NCBI GenBank assembly: GCA_965644315.1
Contig: CBFFRQ010000111.1
Location: 1-50,686, forward strand
Length of the DNA: 50,686 nucleotides
Source of the DNA: Caecitellus pseudoparvulus
Taxonomy: Eukaryota; Bigyra: Bicosoecida
Direction of reading: 5' to 3'
Part shown: positions 29,819-42,431 of the stretch, piece by piece
Layout: each line of letters starts with the position of its first letter
Numbering within the stretch: position 1 is the stretch's first letter
The notes under the pieces: model-generated
Databases searched by the model: none
What the model was told of the DNA's origin: nothing
Seen by the model: the letters and a program-made list of their open reading frames with translations, nothing else
Made by a program: the position numbers and the translations under genes

Positions 29819-32800
29819 ATGTATGTGGGCACTGCCACACAGGCTAGTGCGACTGGCCTTGGTTTGCTGAGTGGGACCTAGTACCACGTGACACTCAACC
29901 TGTATGACAAGGACGGAGCGCTGCTGGGCGCGGAACACACCTCCTTCACCCCGGACGATACAGCGGCGACCTTTGACGGCACTGCGACAGTGACGGACGG
30001 GCAGCTCCTAGATGGCGTGTACTATGCGCCCTCAACCAGCGCCGTGGCCTTGTCCTGGGCGCCGTTCCTGGACGCAGAGGGCGATGTTGCCTACTCGGCC
30101 GCCCTGGGCACGTCGCCTTACGGGGAGCAGGTGAAGGGGTATTCCTCACCCCTCGCCAGCCCAGCTGCCACCTGAAGTGGCCTGCACCTGGTCACTGGCA
30201 CGAAGTACTACATGCCCGTGATTGGCACAAACGAAGCTGGTCTGCGCACAGTGTTCTCCAAGCCCGTCGTCGTGGACATCACCCCGCCAGACATCGGCAG
30301 CGTGCACTTCCTGGGCGCCACTGGCAGGAAGATGTCCCTGCTGAGCGATGCGGCACAGGACACATGTGGGTGGGAAGGCGTGTAGGATGCCCAGGCACCA
30401 GTGGTGGGCATTGAAGTGGAGCTGGTGGAGCTGACGGTGGGCGGGACCGGCTCCATCGTGCCGCTGTCCAATGTGCTGTCCCTGGGACCAGGTGAGAGCC
30501 AAGCCACCTTCACCCCTGGGAGCGATGGCGTGCCGGATCCCCTCCCTGAAGGCAGCTTCTTGGCCTGCAGTGTGAAAGCGATCAACGCAGCAGGCCTTGC
30601 ACGTCGAGCTGTGGGACGCCCTGCACCCTTGGTCACAAGTGGGCCCACTGCCGGCATCGTGCGCGATGGAGCTCGACTGGGCGGCGACGTGGACTTTACG
30701 ACCGACTGTAGCCAGGCGGCTGCGAGCTGGGACTTTTTCGTGAACCCCTCTGGCATCGCAACGTACGAAGTTGCGCTGGGCAGCGCGGCGGGGCTGGACG
30801 ACGTCATGCCCTGGTCAGTTGTGGCGCAACGCACGGCATAGGCTGCGACAGGCCTCGAGTTGACGCCTGGGAGCACTGTGTACACCAGTGTGCGCGCCAC
30901 AAACATGGCGGGACACGCCAGCGTCGCCTCCTCGGACGGCTTTGCCTGTGACGAGACGCTGCCTTCCCTGGCTGCCACAAGTGTACAGACCCTGCTGCTG
31001 ACGGCGTTTGGGATCGGGGATCCTGCGGGGCGCAGCACGTGCGCTTGTGCCGACCCCAATGCTGCATTTGTGCCCGACTTCACGCATGGCGGCGGAGTGT
31101 GCCAGTGTGGGCCAGGCTTCGTGTTGAACGCGACGAGCAAGTCTTGCCAACCCTGCGCCGTGCCCGCCTGCAAGCAAGTGCTGCGCAACGACCCCGCCCT
31201 CTGTGATGCCTGCAGCTCGGGAGCCACTGGGATTGTCGCCCCCAGCCCGCCAGTGTCTTCAGATGCCCCGACCCTGCAGTGTGCTCCAGGCACCTACCGA
31301 GAGGCGGCCAGTGGCGCCTGTGCCCCCTGCCCCCTCGGCACGTACAAGGCCACGCACGGCGCGTCCATCACTGAGTGCACTCCTTGCGCACCCTCTATGT
31401 CTGGCGCAGCAGGCGCGTTTGCGCTGACGTTTGATGCCGCTGCAGATGCCGAGAGCGGCCTGGCTGTGGTGGTCGTGTCAGCAGGCACTTCCCAAGGCGG
31501 CACACAGCTTGCGCCCCCTGCCGCTGTGCCTCTGGACTCCCTGAACACATTCCTGGCCTCCAACATTGTGCATGGACAGCGGGCCTACTTCTCCCTCACT
31601 GTCGTAAATGGCGCTGGCGAGTACACCACCAGCACCGCTCGCACGGGTGCAGTGGACGCCACTGGCCCAACACTGCTGCGGGTGCGGGATTCGCTCCGAG
31701 CGGCCCTGGGTGGCTCTGAGCTTGCTGCATCCTTCGACGCAGCAGCCACGGCGTCTGCGGACTTCCTGGCGCTGGCGTGGGAGGGTGCAGCGGATGCAGA
31801 ATCTGGCCTAGCGAACGTGCAGTGCATGTGGGGCACCAGCCCCGGTGCGGAGGACGTCGTGCCAGCGTCCCAGGCAGTCGTGCATGCGCTGCCTGGCTTC
31901 GCCTCAGGCACATGTTCTGCTGTGCCTGGATTTGCACCGGATCAGGGCGACGTGCGGTTCGGAACAGTCGTGTTGACCAGCGCCGCTGGCCTGCAGACGT
32001 ACGCCTTCACAGACGGCATCGTGGTGGACACGGCAGCACCTGTGCCCACTTGGCTGTCAGTGTCTGCTGCCTGCAGGGGTCATGCGGGGTCCACTCCGCC
32101 CGTCGAGAATCTGTTCCTGCCAGTCGGGGCGCCAGTGCACGCCTGTTGGCGGTGGCATGACGCCGTCGCGACTGCGGGCTCCCTGACGTACGAGGTGTCT
32201 GTTGTGAATGCCTCTTCTGGAGCTGCAGTGCTGCCGTTGACTGCCCTGGGCACGGCACAAGAGGTGTCGCTGCTTCCGCCTGCAGCTGTGCTGGACGCAA
32301 ACGCCTCACTGTCCGCCACAACCCTGTCCTTGCCCCTGGGCGGCGGGCAGGAAGCGTTGACCTTGTCGGTGAAGGCGACGGACAGCGCGGGGAATGTAGC
32401 CAACACGAGCAGTGGGAGCATTTTCATCGGGCAAGAGGCCGCCTTCTCAGGCTCCATTGCACCCGTGCCGCTGACTTCCAGCGGCAGTGCAGGCGAGCTG
32501 TCTTGCTTCCAGCAGAACACAACTGCCGTGGCTGTGCAGTGGTCTGTGGCTTCCCAGGCTCCTGTACACTCTTTGCAGATCTCTTTCGGCTCCCATCCAG
32601 GTTTGCGAGACTTGCAAGGCGCACAGCCAGTGCCGCTGGACCAGCTGCAGGCTCTGCAAGGCGAGCTGCTGGTGTCTGGCCTGAATCTGGCCAGTGGCTC
32701 ACAGGTGTTTCCCAACCTCCACGTGCAGTCCAGTGACGGCTGGACGAGTGTCGCCCCCAGCGTGGGTGTGACCGTGGATGCAGTTTGGAGTGCGCCAGTG

Positions 32801-33120
32801 CAGCAGCCGCCGTCCATGGCGCTTGCGGCGAGCAGCACCCTGGACGCAGATGGCGTTTGGCAGGGCACAGTGCACAATCAGCGGGCTCTGGCCCGTGCTC
32901 TGCACTCTCTTGCCGCATCTGTCCTTGGAGAAGCGCCTTCTACCGTGGAAGGGCAGCTGGCATTCGTGCCAGCCCAAGGCACCCAGCTCAGCGTGGGGTC
33001 CTTTGGCCGCTGCGGCGTTCACGCAGGCCACAGGCCTCACCTTCACAGCTGATTCGCCATGGGACGCCCAGTCAGGGATCGCAGGCGCCGCCTGGGCACA
33101 GTACACTGGGATACCTACCG
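29819..33120 (+). pseudogene. Decayed Fn3-like / ephrin-receptor-like cysteine-rich surface protein
   Basis: One frame can be read for more than 3.1 kb, but it is broken by four stops: TAG 29879, TGA 30173, TAG 30383 and TAG 30839. A frameshift lies near 33000, where the similarity passes to another frame (AAFTQATGLTFTADS). The encoded protein has repeated beta-sandwich units of the type (W/F)....D.ESG(L/I)..Y...(L/V)G(T/S)SPG..DV and VDxTPP, typical of large extracellular algal or protist proteins. It also has a Cys-rich segment with GxY..A.SGACAPCPLGTYKAT, an ephrin-receptor/GCC2-GCC3-like motif. No start, signal peptide or membrane anchor is preserved, so it looks 5'-truncated. The collinear homology across the stops shows recent decay rather than chance. 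Confidence 0.72.
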
Positions 33121-33817
33121 CACGTGCATCGTGTAGGAGGCAGATTATTTTGAGCTGTGGTCTCGTGATCGTGCTGCATTCACAGCTTGCCTGGGAATCT
33201 ATGCGCGGCGAGGTACACCTTGCTCGCGGGAAGCCCACAGCGCGTGGTATGAAGGCCAGCTGCACAGTGTAGTGACTGTTGAAGGTCACACTTGAAAGAC
33301 TTTGCACATCATATTGATGGATTCGTGGATGGTCATAGTGCTGTTTGCCACTGGGTCGCTCTGGAGGGTGAGGTGCGATCCTACTTTGGCTCTGTACGGG
33401 AGGTGGGAGGAGCGGGCAACCACAAACTGGTTTCTGGACCTTCATGGAGTGCTTTGATAGATTTGTCTGCTGGTGCAACCGCCGCTGGTACCTCTTTGTT
33501 CTGTCGTTGATACTCCGGTTTCAGCAGCGTGAGACATGTTTTTGCACCATTCCCGTAACTCCTAAGACAGCCTTTCACATGACTTGCCGAAGCTGTGTAA
33601 CGGTGCCTTGAAGTCAAAAGCATCACAACCGCGTGAACGCGTCACCAAGTGGAAATGTGCTGTTCATCCGGCACATTGTGTTCAAGCTTGCCTTATTTCG
33701 GAGCTTCGTGCAGCTCTGCGGTGTGCGGACTTGCGCACACTTCCGCACCAGCGCAGCCTTGAGTAGTGAGCGTGCATAGTCGGCATCTGCAGCAACTGCG
33801 CACCAAGGCAAGGTGGC
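33121..33817. other. Intergenic region upstream of the NTPase-nuclease gene
   Basis: No supported gene. It presumably includes the promoter of the downstream gene. It is less GC-rich than the conserved genes to the left. Confidence 0.4.
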
Positions 33818-36800
33818 ATGAGCTTGAAGGCTGCATCGACTCTGTCACGTGCTGTGGGGGCGTCACTGCGGCCCTTGTTGGCGGTGCGAAGTGTTGGGGC
33901 GGAATTTGCTGCTGCTCCAGTACTCTGGCCTCCACCGCGCGCACCCCAGTCGTACAAGGCACCCAGCCTGGTGCGCCACACTTCATCTGTGGCTGGTGCT
34001 GCGAAGGAGGGACCTCGGAAGGCCAGGGAAGTGCTTCCGAACACGGAATGGTGGACTGAGCTTGAGGAGTTCCAGCAAGAGAAGCTGCGGAATACTTTTG
34101 ATGGTCTAAATCATCGAGGACGAGTTGCCAAGTTGGCCCTCTCTGCCCTTGAGAAGCTAGAGGTACATTTTTGCCTGCATATTTCGCGCTTGTATGAAAC
34201 ACTGTTCCCTGCACTTTGATTGCTTTTCTTCACAGACACCTCCCGACGTAAACCTGGTGCAAGCCTTAGTTTCAAGCGGCTTCATTTCTCAAGTTGATGT
34301 TGGGATTCGATTCGAGAAGGAAAGCACCGAAAAACAGATCAAAGTCCTTGCTTCAATTTTTGACTTGCCAATTGACGTTAGCTTGAAACTGTGTCATCAA
34401 GGTGAACTGATCAGCTCGATTGGGGTAGAGTTCGAAAACCGCGTGGCTCAAGTTTGGGCGGAGAAGTTACCGACGTACTTGTGCAAAGCAAAGGCCGAAC
34501 TGTTGAGGATCGAAACACACGAAGCTGGTGGTGCTGAGTTGTGGGAGATCCTTGAGCGTTGTGGAGTTGTGAAGACCTCCCTGGAGATGATGCAAGATGC
34601 GGTGAAGGGACTAGTCACGGTCAAGGTTCTGGGGATAGTTTGTTCGCACTCTGTGGACTCTCTGGCCGAGTGTGACATTGACAAGTTATTTGAGGATCAC
34701 GTGCCTGAGCATGTATCTGCAAACTGGGTGTCCAGCTTCAAAACGCAGCTGGAAGTTGCGGTTCGCACTGCGTGGTTCAACAGCCAAGCCCGGAAACTAT
34801 CGATCATGAATTTGGGCGTGCCTCTCCGTTCAATGCTGTTGTTGAAGAAGCGAGGCAAAGACGCGGCCAAGAAGCAGCTCGAAGATGTGGGTGTCGCAGA
34901 CGAGCAGTACATTCAGGGTCTCCTCAACACTGACGATTCAACTTTGGAGATCTTGGCGGACAACTTCGGCTGGCTGCTTGATGCAGGGGATGCCTTCGTG
35001 GGAGCTGAAATTTCGAAATGGAGTGTCGCTCATGCACTCAAAGACGGAATGACGAAAGCCAAGTGCGAGGATCCCACGGCAAGTGAAGGAAAGAACATCA
35101 AGTGGACAGCAGGTTGCTCTCCAATCTACATGAACAGCATTTTAGAGGCTGTGGTGCTGCGGTTGCCCATTTGGTTGGAGCAGCCGTATAAATTTCAGCA
35201 TGATAAAACAGGTTTGAAGAGAGTTTCATTCGGAGGCTTGAAAGTTCAGGGCTTGCGACCAACTGTTTTCGGCGTTCGCTCGGAGGCGTCGTCCTCCAGC
35301 CTTGAACAAGACCTAATGCTCACCACCTTCGTTCTCACGCGCGGACGGATGAGGTTGTTCGAGAAGTCCGCCAAGACTTGTTTTGGTGCTCTTCCAGGGG
35401 TCATGGCCACTGCTGCTCACGGAACTGGGAAGTCGGCATCCCTGCGGGCGCTTGCCACGATGATTGGCATTGGGGCGGGGGGTGATGTTTTGTACATGTC
35501 GGAGTCGAACGTGTTCGCCCCCTCAAAGCCAGAATTCGAGAATCTGTTCCACAACCTCATGCAAGGTGGTTTGTCAATGTCTTGCGGGAATAGCCTGCTC
35601 AGGCCTCAAGTGTGCATGGACATGGCAGCGATTGGCAAGGAAGGAGCCAGAGCACACGAAGCACTCCACAGCTTGCTCATCGCTCAAGACTCTGCGTACA
35701 ATCGTGGAGGTGAAGCAAAAGGAAAAAACCCGAAGAGCCTCCCTGCATCGTTCATTGTCGACGAGGCAAACCACTTGCAGGCCGTGCTTGATAAACGGCC
35801 TTCTGAGGATCCCCTTTGGTGGAAGGAGCTGAATGAGTTGTTCATTTGGACTAAGAACTCGAGCAGGGTATTCGCCTACTCACCAGATTTTCATGCTGCG
35901 CACCTTGACTTGAAGAAAGACAAGTCTAAAGAAGGCAAAGATGGCAAAGATGGCGCAGAAGGAAGCAGTGGCACTGACGAAGGCGACGACACAAAAAGAA
36001 GCAAAGGCAAAGCAGACAGCAGCGACAAAGGCAAAGGCACTGACAAGAAGAAAGTACTGGAGCCTATTGAGTTCAGGTTCGATTTTGGCTCATCCACAGA
36101 CGAAGACATCCCTTTCTTTGAGATGGAGCGACTTAGCCCAGAGCTTTCCCGCTTGCTCATGCTTGGGCCAAAGAGAAACGCTGATGCGTTGGGCTGGACC
36201 GAGCAGGTCCACACCGTTGCAGACCTTCAAGCGGGCCAAGACTGCTCTCTGCAGCTCCCCCCCAGGGCTGTGAGAGCCCTGAGCGATGCTGACAACCTGA
36301 AATTGTTCGACAACTTCGTCTTGTCTGTGGGTGGGCTTGCTCGTGCCTTAACTAGGGCAGTGGCGCGGGCGGATGCAAGCTCAAGCATTGACACTGATTG
36401 GTTTCAGGTGGCTCTGAAAGCAGCTTGGGGTGACATGAGACAGCAGATGGAGAACCGCTGCCTTACACGACTAAACGAGGGCACTTTGGAGACAACAGAA
36501 GAGGAAAAAGGCGTTAAATTGTTCTTGAGTCACACGATGGCTGCTGCTTCGATCCTGTCGAGGATCGATCCCAACAAGATGACTCTGCAGGGCAATGTGC
36601 GGTTCTCCTCCCACGTTGCGAGGCATGCTTTCATACGGTCTCTTCTCTCGCTCCACCGAGAACTTACTGGGCCGGAGGCTTCTCTGAGCCAGAAGCGAGC
36701 TTGGGACCGAATCATGAATGGTGTGACCCACCTGGGCAGTGGAGAGGACTTCGAGGACACTGTGGCCACATTGCTAGAGCTGGGCATGTTTGGGTCATCC

Positions 36801-37838
36801 TACGAAAAGCTCTCAAGCATGCAGTCCAGACCCCCAAAAGTGGTGCTTCGGACCTACTCCCTGGGCTCGGACCCGGGTTCCATCCTCGCAGCTCAGACCA
36901 AGCAAGAAGCGAAAGGCGCTGGCTTGTCTGCTGCCGATGTGCATGTCGTGCAGAACCTCGCTCCAGGGAGCGTGCACGTGGTGCGCACACCCCACAACTT
37001 TCCAGCTGTGGACTTCGTCGTGTTCAGGCGCTCGCCAGAGATCAAGGATGAAGACAACACCGAACCCGAACCATCAAAGCTACAGGTTGCTTTCATCGAA
37101 ACCACAATCTCAACCCTTGCCGGCCACGCGAGTAAACGAACGCTCGATAATTTAAGGGTAACACGCCTCGGAGAAAAACCGAAAAAGAAAGTTCCTCCAA
37201 CTTTAGCTGACCTGGCCAACCTTGCCTGCGATGAGGGCTATCTCAGGAAGATCCAAGGAACCCAGATGAAGTTCGACAATCCGAAGGAAACTGAGGAGAC
37301 TAAGGCAACACTTGCGAACTTAATCCTGTGGACTTTTGGAGTGCCGATTGACCTCAACTGCCGAGTGGTATACGACCACAGTGGTGATTTCAAGGAGCTC
37401 CTCATGGAACCGAAGTTGCTGCCTGAAGAAGACCGCGATGCAGTGATTGAGTTGACCAAGCAGCTGCTGGTGTCGCCTCCTCTCGAGACAGGCCGGAAGA
37501 AGAGCAGGAAAACATCAGAGGCTGGCACTGAAGTCGGCGAAGATGAAGCAGAGGAACCTGTGGCCCCACAATCGGTTGCCGGTGAAGGAGCTGCAGCATT
37601 TGGACAGGGCCACGAGAGTCCTCCCCTGCCTCTGTCCGAGTTGATCACCGAAGTGAAGGACGTCGAGCTGTTTTTCATTTATTGCACCCGAACCCCACAG
37701 GGCAAGTCCCACGCATTATCGAAAGCTTATGTCCCAGGCTTCTATGGGGTGTTCGAACAGAATTTTTTGCCCCCTGAGCTGAAACCGTTGGGGAAAGAGA
37801 TGGGCGATCCACGGGAAGAGTTGGATGCAGAACATTGA
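33818..37838 (+). CDS. Crinkler/RHS-type P-loop NTPase with PD-(D/E)XK-like nuclease domain, two exons
   Basis: Exons 33818-34162 and 34236-37838 are joined by a 73-bp intron (GTACAT..CTTCACAG) in phase 0, giving 1315 aa. Exon 1 encodes an Arg/Ser/Ala-rich, acid-poor N-terminus (MSLKAASTLSRAVGASLRP) that resembles a mitochondrial presequence rather than a Crinkler LxLFLAK header. A helical region of about 400 residues follows. The P-loop is GALPGVMATAAHGTGKSAS (K near 514) and Walker B is SFIVDEANHL (D near 624). A Lys/Gly/Asp linker lies at about 665-720. The C-terminal part holds PHNFPAVDFVVF (D near 1041) and LQVAFIETTIS (E near 1070), matching the FPxxD...(Q/E)xT signature of the restriction-nuclease fold in CRN and RHS proteins. 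An NTPase followed by such a nuclease is the diagnostic architecture of that group. The function in this lineage (effector, genome conflict, other) is unknown. The gene is intact. Confidence 0.72.
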
Positions 37839-38409
37839 CAAATTCAAGCGAGAAGCCTCCCCACCTTTGGTTGGTTTTGGTGGGAACATACATGTACGCA
37901 TTCTCTGCACGGGTAGATATCTGTACCACAACAGGCTGGACAACTCTGCAAAGCGTGGAAGCTCGGCAGCGAGAGGCTAGAATGGGAAAACTGATTGCTC
38001 ATTTTTGAACCACTCCAATACTTGAATTCTCATTTGGCTTGCCTTTCTGTCACGACAAAGTGGAAGGTTATCAGGGGACAGAGCAAACAAATCAGCTGTG
38101 GAGCGGAAATCGGTTGTTAGCTGCGGCTTGCACAGCCGATTCTGGAGAAGCTGACGCAAGGTGGGGGTGGCTGCTGAAGCTGGAAGGTGTATGTTGTAGA
38201 TAAATTGCTCGGTGCGAGGCGTGAAAGTTGGAAGTCTTCTTTGGTGTCGCTGCTGCGGGGAAAGTACGCGGTTGCTGTTGAAATGGCTTGCCGGAGTAGC
38301 ACTGGCGCCTTGTTGGTCAATGTGCTGGCGGGGAGCAGATTCTCACCGCTACCTGCTCATATCAGGATATGCACTTATGTGGGATACCTCATCTGCCTAA
38401 CCTGCCGCC
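37839..38409. other. Intergenic, NTPase-nuclease to SPRY gene
   Basis: About 570 bp without a supported gene. It holds the 3' flank of one gene and the promoter of the next. The downstream ATG has a strong context, GCCGCCATGG. Confidence 0.4.
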
Positions 38410-41400
38410 ATGGACGAATTAGTGCTGCTCGAGAGGTGTTGGCGTTTGGATTTCAAGCACCAGCCTGTGGAGGAAGTTGAGGCGCCTGAGTGCCTGCGGG
38501 CTTTGTGTGAAGCCATCGACTTCAACACAGCCATTGACTTCAACACAGCCATGTTCGATGTTCACGGGATCGCTACGTCAAGGGCTGACGATGAGCACTG
38601 CGGCGGCAGCATCGTGCCACACCTCATTGTGCCGCACCCGACGTCGTCAGTGGCCACTCTTGAAGGCATCACTGCCGCCGCTTTCATCCGGAACTCGTCT
38701 CCGGATGAAGGTCACGCCTGCTTGCGCCTCGTTACAGGCGACTCCCGAGGCTCTGTGCGCGTGCGGCAGGTGTATGCCGGCTTGTGGTACATACAAGAGC
38801 TGGGCCACGGCGTGCAGACGGAAGGCGAAGCAGTCAAGTGTTTGTGCCGCGCTGAGCGGTAGACGTACGAGGCGCGGTCAGTGGCTCTGGTGGGCATTGA
38901 CAAGGTCGGTGTCTGCGTGTGGGGCATCTCCAACGACCGTGTGGAGGGCGACTTCGCCTCTGTGGAAGTGCACGATTCGGCCGCGGATGTTGCAGACTCA
39001 GGCGATAGCGACCTACCGGGGTTCTTAGGCGAGATGAGCGTGCCGCCTGGCCAGGGGTACGAGCCCATTCCCGTCAGGCTGGAGAAGCTGGACTTTCCGT
39101 TGACGGGGGAGGACGGCAAGTGCTTCATGGATGCTCGAACGCTCGTCCAAAGCACGAAGCGGTACCCCACGGAGGAAGAGCCAGCCCTTTTCGTGCAGAC
39201 TGCGTCGAAGACCATTGTGCTGTGGCGACTGACCAACCTTGATGCCGAGCCGTTGGGCGCCCCTACGAAGTGGCTGAAGTCAGCCAAGCACATGACCTCC
39301 AAGCTGCTGCCGGGGCGCCTGAGCAACTTCACAGCACACTGGCCCCTCCTGGATCCAGACACCGGCGACTACGACGCGAAGTACCTGCTCACTGCTTGGC
39401 GGGAGATCTATGTCTTCCACTGCGGCAACGGGTTTGGACTGTTGGAGACTGGGAACGAGGCGACCCTGGAGAAGGAGCGACAGGCACGCATGCTGCTTCA
39501 CGGCCTCATTCCCGATGATGGCATCCCCGTCGGCATCGTGTCTCATTTCTTCCCCTTCCCCTCTGCCTTTGTCGGGGCCACGCGAGAGGTGCGGAACAGG
39601 CTAGAGCCAGACACAGACGCCTCCCGTGAGTTTGCCGCAGCTCCAGTCACGGGGCTGCAGTTGAAGTACAAGAGCCAACTGCCCCTCATTGACCACGTCC
39701 CTGCCAACCAGAAGGCTTGGGGAGCTCTGTCGTGGTTTGCGACGGTGACGAGCACTGGTGGCATTTACTTCAGCAATGTTACGGAGCAAGCGCGTGCTCT
39801 GAACCACTTTGCCGCCGACGTCATCGAGTTGTTGACAGGGGAGCGCATTACGCAGGTCTCGTCCATCGCGAACCCCCTGGCGGTGAAGTGGGAGGCCACT
39901 GGCGAAGACGGCAAGGTGCAGCGGCAGGTGTGGCTGGACTACGTGGCTGCTGCCACAGAGAAGCAAGCGTCCATGAGTGAGGAGGAGACCATTGTGGTGG
40001 ATGCGCCGCGGCCCAGCATGCCCACCCCCAACGACATCGTCCTAGTGGGCACGTCACATGGGCGACTCATGGCTGTACTCGGCGCGCCTCACCCCGCACA
40101 CGTCTCGGAGTCATTGTGGATGGACTGGAGGGTGGTGGCTGAGATGGCACCCCAACACGAGGGCAGCATCACGCAGATCGTGCCCATGAGCAAGGACTTC
40201 CGGCACAAGATGGAGCCGTGGATCAGCTCCTTCATGCTAACACTGCGGGTGGACAGGGAGTCTGCTGCCATTGACTTCCTCTTCATCACCACTGGCGCCG
40301 ATCGCAAGATCAAGCTGATGACTCTGGACATGGACAACAACTTCATCTGCTTGTCCGAAGCAAGCCACGCGGAGGATCCCTCCACGCAAGTGTCCAAGGT
40401 GGACCTGAGCGGACTTGGCGCCGGGCACCGACCCTCGGCTTTCGATGCCCGCGCGGAGCATTCTGCGACGCTGACGGGCTCAGGTGCGAGCGGCCTGCAC
40501 GAGTCATCATCGTCTGTTCCGCAGGATGGCGCTGGCGAGTCCAAGGCGCCGCCCCCTTTGCCCACCCCTGCGTCGGGTCGAGCAGACAGCCCAGGCGGAT
40601 TTGAAGCGGAAGAGAAGCAGAAGCCTGGCAGTTGGCAAGCCAAACCCGCCCAGGGTGGCTTCCCCGGCCGCCTTTCCTCCAGCGGCAACCCTGGTGAGGA
40701 TGATGATGACCTGGACGAACACAAGGAGGACGCCATGCTGAAGATGAGTACCATGCGGCTGCTGACAGGGCAGAGCAAGAAGCAGGGCTTCGGCTCGCCA
40801 GACTCCAAGGGAAGCCCCCGACGCGGCTCAGCTATGTCGCCCAAGGGCGGCGACCAGGTGGCAGAGGCGGAGGACTACTTTGGCTTTGCAGTCATGGACG
40901 GCAGTGACGACGCGCTGCGGTATGCGGGCAGCGAGAGCCGCAAGGTGCTGCAGAGCAAGTACGCGCCCGAGTTCAACGCTGGCGGTCCAACGCGCCCCCT
41001 GCCCATGGTGTCTGGCAGGCGGAAATATCAGATCCTGGGCATCGATGGGCTGTTCATGGGAGACAGCAGTGGCCGTGTCCGGTACTCTTTGAACACCAGC
41101 AAGGCGTCCACGTTCCCCACTGTGGCCATTCCAGGCGCGGCGGTGACGTCAGGCAGGTACTACTACGAGCTGCAGATGTTCTCTGGGCGAGACCGGTACC
41201 TGCAGGTGGGCTGGGTGAACAACGCCTTCACGACCAAGCGCAACAATGGCGTGGGCGACGACCCCAACTCGTGGGCCTGGGACGGCCAGCGTCGGAAGAA
41301 GTGGAATGGCGGAGATGACGGCTCCTTCGGCAGTGAGTGGGAGAACGGCGACATCATCAGCTGCGCCGTGGACTACGACAAGCGCACCATGACGTTCGGG

Positions 41401-42327
41401 CTGAACAGGAGCTTCGACGCACCCATGGGCGTCGCATTCAAGAACCCGGACCTGCAAGGCATGCCCATTTACCCTGCCTTTTCCGTCAGCGTCATGCGAG
41501 GCAAGTTCCACTGCCGCTTCCACGTGCACCGCGCCCAGATGAAGCACATGAATGCGCGGGCCATGGCAGGTTACCGTCCCATAGGGGAGTTGCTCACGTC
41601 GCAGGCCGTGGCTGAGGAGCTGCGCCTGGACATGGTGGAGGCAGTGAATGGCGCCAACCTGCCCGTGCACGATGCCATGCGCATGCAGATGGCGTTTGTG
41701 TCTGACCTGTACTCGCAGCGAGACCGCCTGGACGAGTTCGTGGAGGCGGAGATGAGCGACAAGTTCGCCAAGAAGCAGGAGGAACACACGAACCAGTTCC
41801 ACCGCCTGGTGGGCGATGCTCGCAGCAGCTCCGCGACGGTGCAGTTGATGATCGACGGAGATGAAATGCGCACGCTGTCCTCCCACAATGCCGCGGCAGC
41901 TGTCAAGTCTCTGGCTGTCCGCGACGACCTTGCCCGTGCTTCCGCCGAGGCGGGACTGGACTTGACGCGGGACAGCGCCTGCATTGACCTGGACAGGGCT
42001 CTGAAGCTGCTGACGCGTGTGGAGTCTGCCCGCTTCAGCAACATCCCCTTCTGCAGGGAGGAAGCCGACGACGCCGGCGGCGAGGCCAAGCCTGTGCGGT
42101 TAGCTACTCAATGCATTGCAGATTGCCTCCATGCAGGCTACATCATGGTACAGCTTGGGCTTGGACATGTGGTGCCACCTGCGCCACAACAGAATGCAGT
42201 GACACAGACACCACGACGGCACCGCTTGCACGGCTTTGCGACTAGCACAGACTCGTGTCCGTTGTATAAGTCGCCGTCTGTCTTGGCGCTTCAGCGCCCG
42301 CCCCGGTGGGATGGTCTTGAGGTGTAG
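38410..42327 (+). pseudogene. Beta-propeller (WD-like) plus SPRY protein, broken by a stop and a LINE tail
   Basis: A single frame runs from ATG 38410 to TAG 42325, interrupted once by TAG at 38860-38862. No ATG follows at once, so the second half has no natural start. WD-like segments occur on both sides of that stop (ACLRLVTGDSRGSVRVRQV; VALVGIDKVGVCVWGIS; FLFITTGADRKIKLMTLD). A SPRY domain lies at about 41038-41560 (YYYELQMFSGRDRYLQVGW, SWAWDG, WENGDIISCAVDYDKRTMTF, MPIYPAFSV), followed by a helical region. True coding probably ends at about 42096, where the sequence passes into a LINE 3' tail after a GGTTA; the remaining 77 codons are antisense LINE. An 18-bp tandem duplication at about 38513-38551 repeats DFNTAI. 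It is probably a once-functional scaffold protein, truncated and now decaying. A sequencing error could explain the first stop but not the C-terminal replacement. Confidence 0.78.
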
Positions 42328-42430
42328 GTCCAGGTCTCGGTCCACTCTTGTCTTGTCCGTCCAGTCCAGTCTCGTCCGTCTCGGTCCGATGTCCAGGGGT
42401 GGAGACCCGACTTGCTTGGCTTGGGTGGCG
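42097..42430 (-). mobile_element. 5'-truncated LINE 3' tail joined to the SPRY gene
   Basis: The boundary at GGTTAGCTACTCAATGCATT matches the 3' end of the full LINE downstream, which reads GGTTAGCAACTCACAATGCATT. Further in, the two tails remain alignable, without gaps for tens of bases (for example GTACAGCTTGRGC; ACCGCTTG; CGGNTTNGCNACNANCACAG; CCGTTRTAT). Identity is about two thirds by eye over roughly 200 bp. This copy is therefore a diverged relative, in the same orientation, cut off at its 5' side by the interstitial telomeric array. A shared subtelomeric repeat is the alternative reading. Confidence 0.68.
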
Positions 42431-42431
42431 G

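Noticed and set aside
29488-29838. 116-codon minus-strand open frame upstream of the pseudogene
   Set aside because: No ATG at its start, no domain, and it overlaps the in-frame start of the Fn3-like pseudogene on the other strand.
36070-36085. tRNA B-box-like GGTTCGATTTTGG
   Set aside because: It lies inside the NTPase-nuclease coding frame, with no A box or cloverleaf around it.
29879-38862. Recoding of TAG (stop readthrough) to explain in-frame stops in two genes
   Set aside because: TAG is the natural terminator of the intact SAC3-like gene, one of the stops is TGA, and the affected genes show other decay (frameshift, truncation).
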